This document shows positions 62,101 to 64,000 of a stretch of DNA of 64,000 bases, piece after piece. The notes beneath the pieces were generated by a model that was given only the letters and a program-made list of their open reading frames with translations, ran no database searches and was not told where the DNA came from. A program made the position numbers and the translations under genes. Source of the stretch: Cyclina sinensis (lineage: Eukaryota; Mollusca; Bivalvia; Venerida; Veneridae); the NCBI GenBank assembly GCA_012932295.1, contig JAAONU010000001.1, positions 58,625,693-58,689,692 on the forward strand. Reading direction: 5' to 3'. Numbering within the stretch: the stretch's first letter is position 1; the number at the start of each line of letters is the position of its first letter.

Positions 62101-64000
62101 TCCCTCGGTTGTTATAACATTTCGTTTTGTGCATAATTCATTTTCCTCGACTGTTATAACATTTCGTTCTGGGCATTAGTCATTTCCCTCGGCCGTTATA
62201 ATGTTTTCGTACTGTACATAGTCATTTCCCTCGGCTGTAATTACACTTCGTTCTGTGCATTATTCATTTTCCTCGACTGTTATAAGATTTCGTTTTGTGC
62301 ATTAGTCATTTTCCTCGGCTGTTATAGCATTTTTTTTTTTTGCATTTGTCATTTTCCTCAGCTGTTATAACCTTTCGTTCTGTGAATTAGTCCTTTTCCT
62401 CGGCTGTTTTAACATTTTCGTACTGTGCATTAGTCATTTCCCTCGGCTGTTATTACACTTCGTACTGTGCATTAGTCATTTTCCTCGGCTGTTGTAACAT
62501 TTCGTTTTGTGCATTAGTCATTTTCCTCGGCAGTTATAACACTTCGTTCTGTGCATTAGTCATTTTCCTCGACTGTTACAACATTTTCGTACTGTGCATT
62601 AGTCATTTCCCTCAGCTGTCTTAACATTTTCGTACTGTGCATTCGATATTTTTCTCGGTTGTTATAACATTTCGTTTTGTGCATTAAACATTTTCCTACG
62701 CTGTTTTAACATTTTCCTTCTGTGCATAAGTCATTTTCCTCGACTGTTATAACATTTCGTTTTGTGCATTTGTCATTTTCCTCGGCTATTTTAACAAGTT
62801 CGTTCTGTGCATTAGTCATTTCCCTCGGCTGTCATTACACTTCGTACTGTGCATAAGTCATTTTTCCTCGGCTGTTTTAACATTTTCGTACTGTGCATTA
62901 GTCATTTTCCTCGGCTGTTATTACATTTTGTACTGTGCATTAGTCATTTTCCTTTGCTGTTGTAACATTTCGTTTTGTGCATTAGTCATTTTCCTCGGCT
63001 GTTTTAACAATTTCCTACCATGCATAAGTCATTTTCCTCGGCTGTCTTAACATTTTCGTACTGTGCATTAGATATTTTCCTCGGTTGTTATAACATTTCG
63101 TTTTGTGCATTTGTCATTTCCCTCGCCTGTTATTACACTTCGTTCTGTGCATTAGTCATTTTCTTCGACTGTTATAACATTTCGTTTTGTGCATTAGTCA
63201 TTTCCCTCGGTTGTTATAACATTTCGTTTTGTGCATTAGTCATTTTCCTCGGCAGTTATAACATTTCGTTTTGTGCATAAGTCATTTTCCTCGACTGTTT
63301 TCACATTTTGTTCTGGGCATTAGTCATTTTCCTCGGCCGTTATAATGTTTTCGTACTGTACATAGTCTTTTCCCTCGGCTGTTATTACACTTCGTTCTGT
63401 GGATTAGTCATTTTCCTCGACTGTTATAAGATTTCGTTTTGTGCATTAGTCATTTTCCTCGGCTGTTATAGCATTTCGTTTTTTTGCATTTGTCATTTTC
63501 CTCGACTGTTATAACGTTTCGTTCTGTGAGTTAGTCCTTTTCCTCGGCTGTTTTAACATTTTCGTACTGTGCATTAGTCATTTCCCTCGGCTGTTATTAC
63601 ACTTCGTACTGTGCATTACCCATTTCCTTTGGTTGTTATTACACTTCGTTTTGTGCATTAGTCATTTTCCTCGGCAGTTATAACACTTCGTTCTGTGCAT
63701 TAGTCATTTTCCTCGGCTGTCTTAACATTTTCGTACTGTGCATTAGATATTCTTCTCGGTTGTTATAACATTTCGTTTTGTGCATTAGACATTTTCCTCG
63801 GCTGTTTTAACATTTTCCTTCTGTGCATAAGTCATTTTTCACGACTGTTATAACATTTCGTTTTGTGCATTTGTCATTTTCCTCGGCTATTTTAACATGT
63901 TCGTACTGTGCATTAGTCATTTCCCTCGGCTGTCATTACACTTCGTACTGTGCATTAGTCATTTTTCCTCGGCTGTTTTAACATTTTGGTACTGTGCATT
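59186..64000 (+). repeat. 42-bp satellite, more than 100 copies, continues past the window
   Basis: The unit can be written GTTATAACATTTCGTTCTGT followed by GCATTAGTCATTTTCCTCGG and CT, 42 bp. Degenerate copies begin near 59190, regular ones by 59330, and the array reaches the window end (about 111 units). Variants alternate, such as TTATTACACTTCGTACTG and TTTTAACATTTTCGTACTG. Because 42 is a multiple of three, a 14-residue hydrophobic repeat (ALVIFLGCYNISFC) stays open over stretches; no start context, splice logic or stable frame over the whole array supports coding. Confidence 0.95.

Noticed and set aside
61409..63514. Long open frames with hydrophobic 14-residue repeats, resembling a membrane repeat protein
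   Set aside because: They follow directly from the 42-bp satellite (14 codons per unit). Frames switch and stop wherever units carry indels, and no start, signal or splice context is present.

Overview
The window is eukaryotic, AT-rich and intron-rich, and looks like a lophotrochozoan, most probably a bivalve mollusc. The grounds are spliced genes with GT-AG introns, a lipocalin, a DEG/ENaC channel of the ASIC/FMRFamide-gated type, a multidomain adhesion GPCR, and dense repeats (LINE, Tigger/pogo, Tc1, tRNA-derived SINE, minisatellites). The species assignment is inference. There is no prokaryotic gene organisation.

Layout. 1-4.3 kb: a five-exon lipocalin gene on +. 4.3-13.6 kb: mostly non-coding, with a hairpin MITE at 7.4 kb and an interspersed repeat near 12.1 kb. 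13.6-15.25 kb: an intronless, frame-broken DEG/ENaC channel on +. 18.2-48.4 kb: one very large gene on -, the centre of the window. About 39 exons with consistent splice phases encode four SRCR domains, a sushi/CCP domain, seven EGF repeats, an unassigned (SEA-like?) linker, a cadherin repeat plus a divergent second one, a HormR domain, a GAIN domain with complete GPS, seven transmembrane segments and a short His/Ser/Thr-repeat tail. The signal-peptide exon was not found.

Its introns host a 5'-truncated LINE that is flanked by a ~130-bp duplication of a complete small intron, a Tigger/pogo element whose two-exon ORF keeps the DNA-binding and PCNA-binding ends but lacks the DDE core, a dead Tc1 transposase, a tRNA-derived SINE, and 31-bp and 45-bp minisatellites. 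48.4-56 kb: no convincing gene, only degenerate repeats, including a CCGTATA-rich block. 56-64 kb: an interspersed element with ~165-bp internal repeats, then a 42-bp satellite of more than 100 copies with higher-order structure, which runs off the window end.

Functional reading. The large gene encodes a cell-surface adhesion receptor: a long modular ectodomain, an autoproteolysis site of the HL|T type, a tethered-agonist sequence, a family-B2 7TM core and a possible PDZ-ligand C terminus. Several exons of this gene and of the channel carry single-base indels, mostly +1. These are either uncorrected assembly errors or real decay. The lipocalin and the Tigger ORF are clean.
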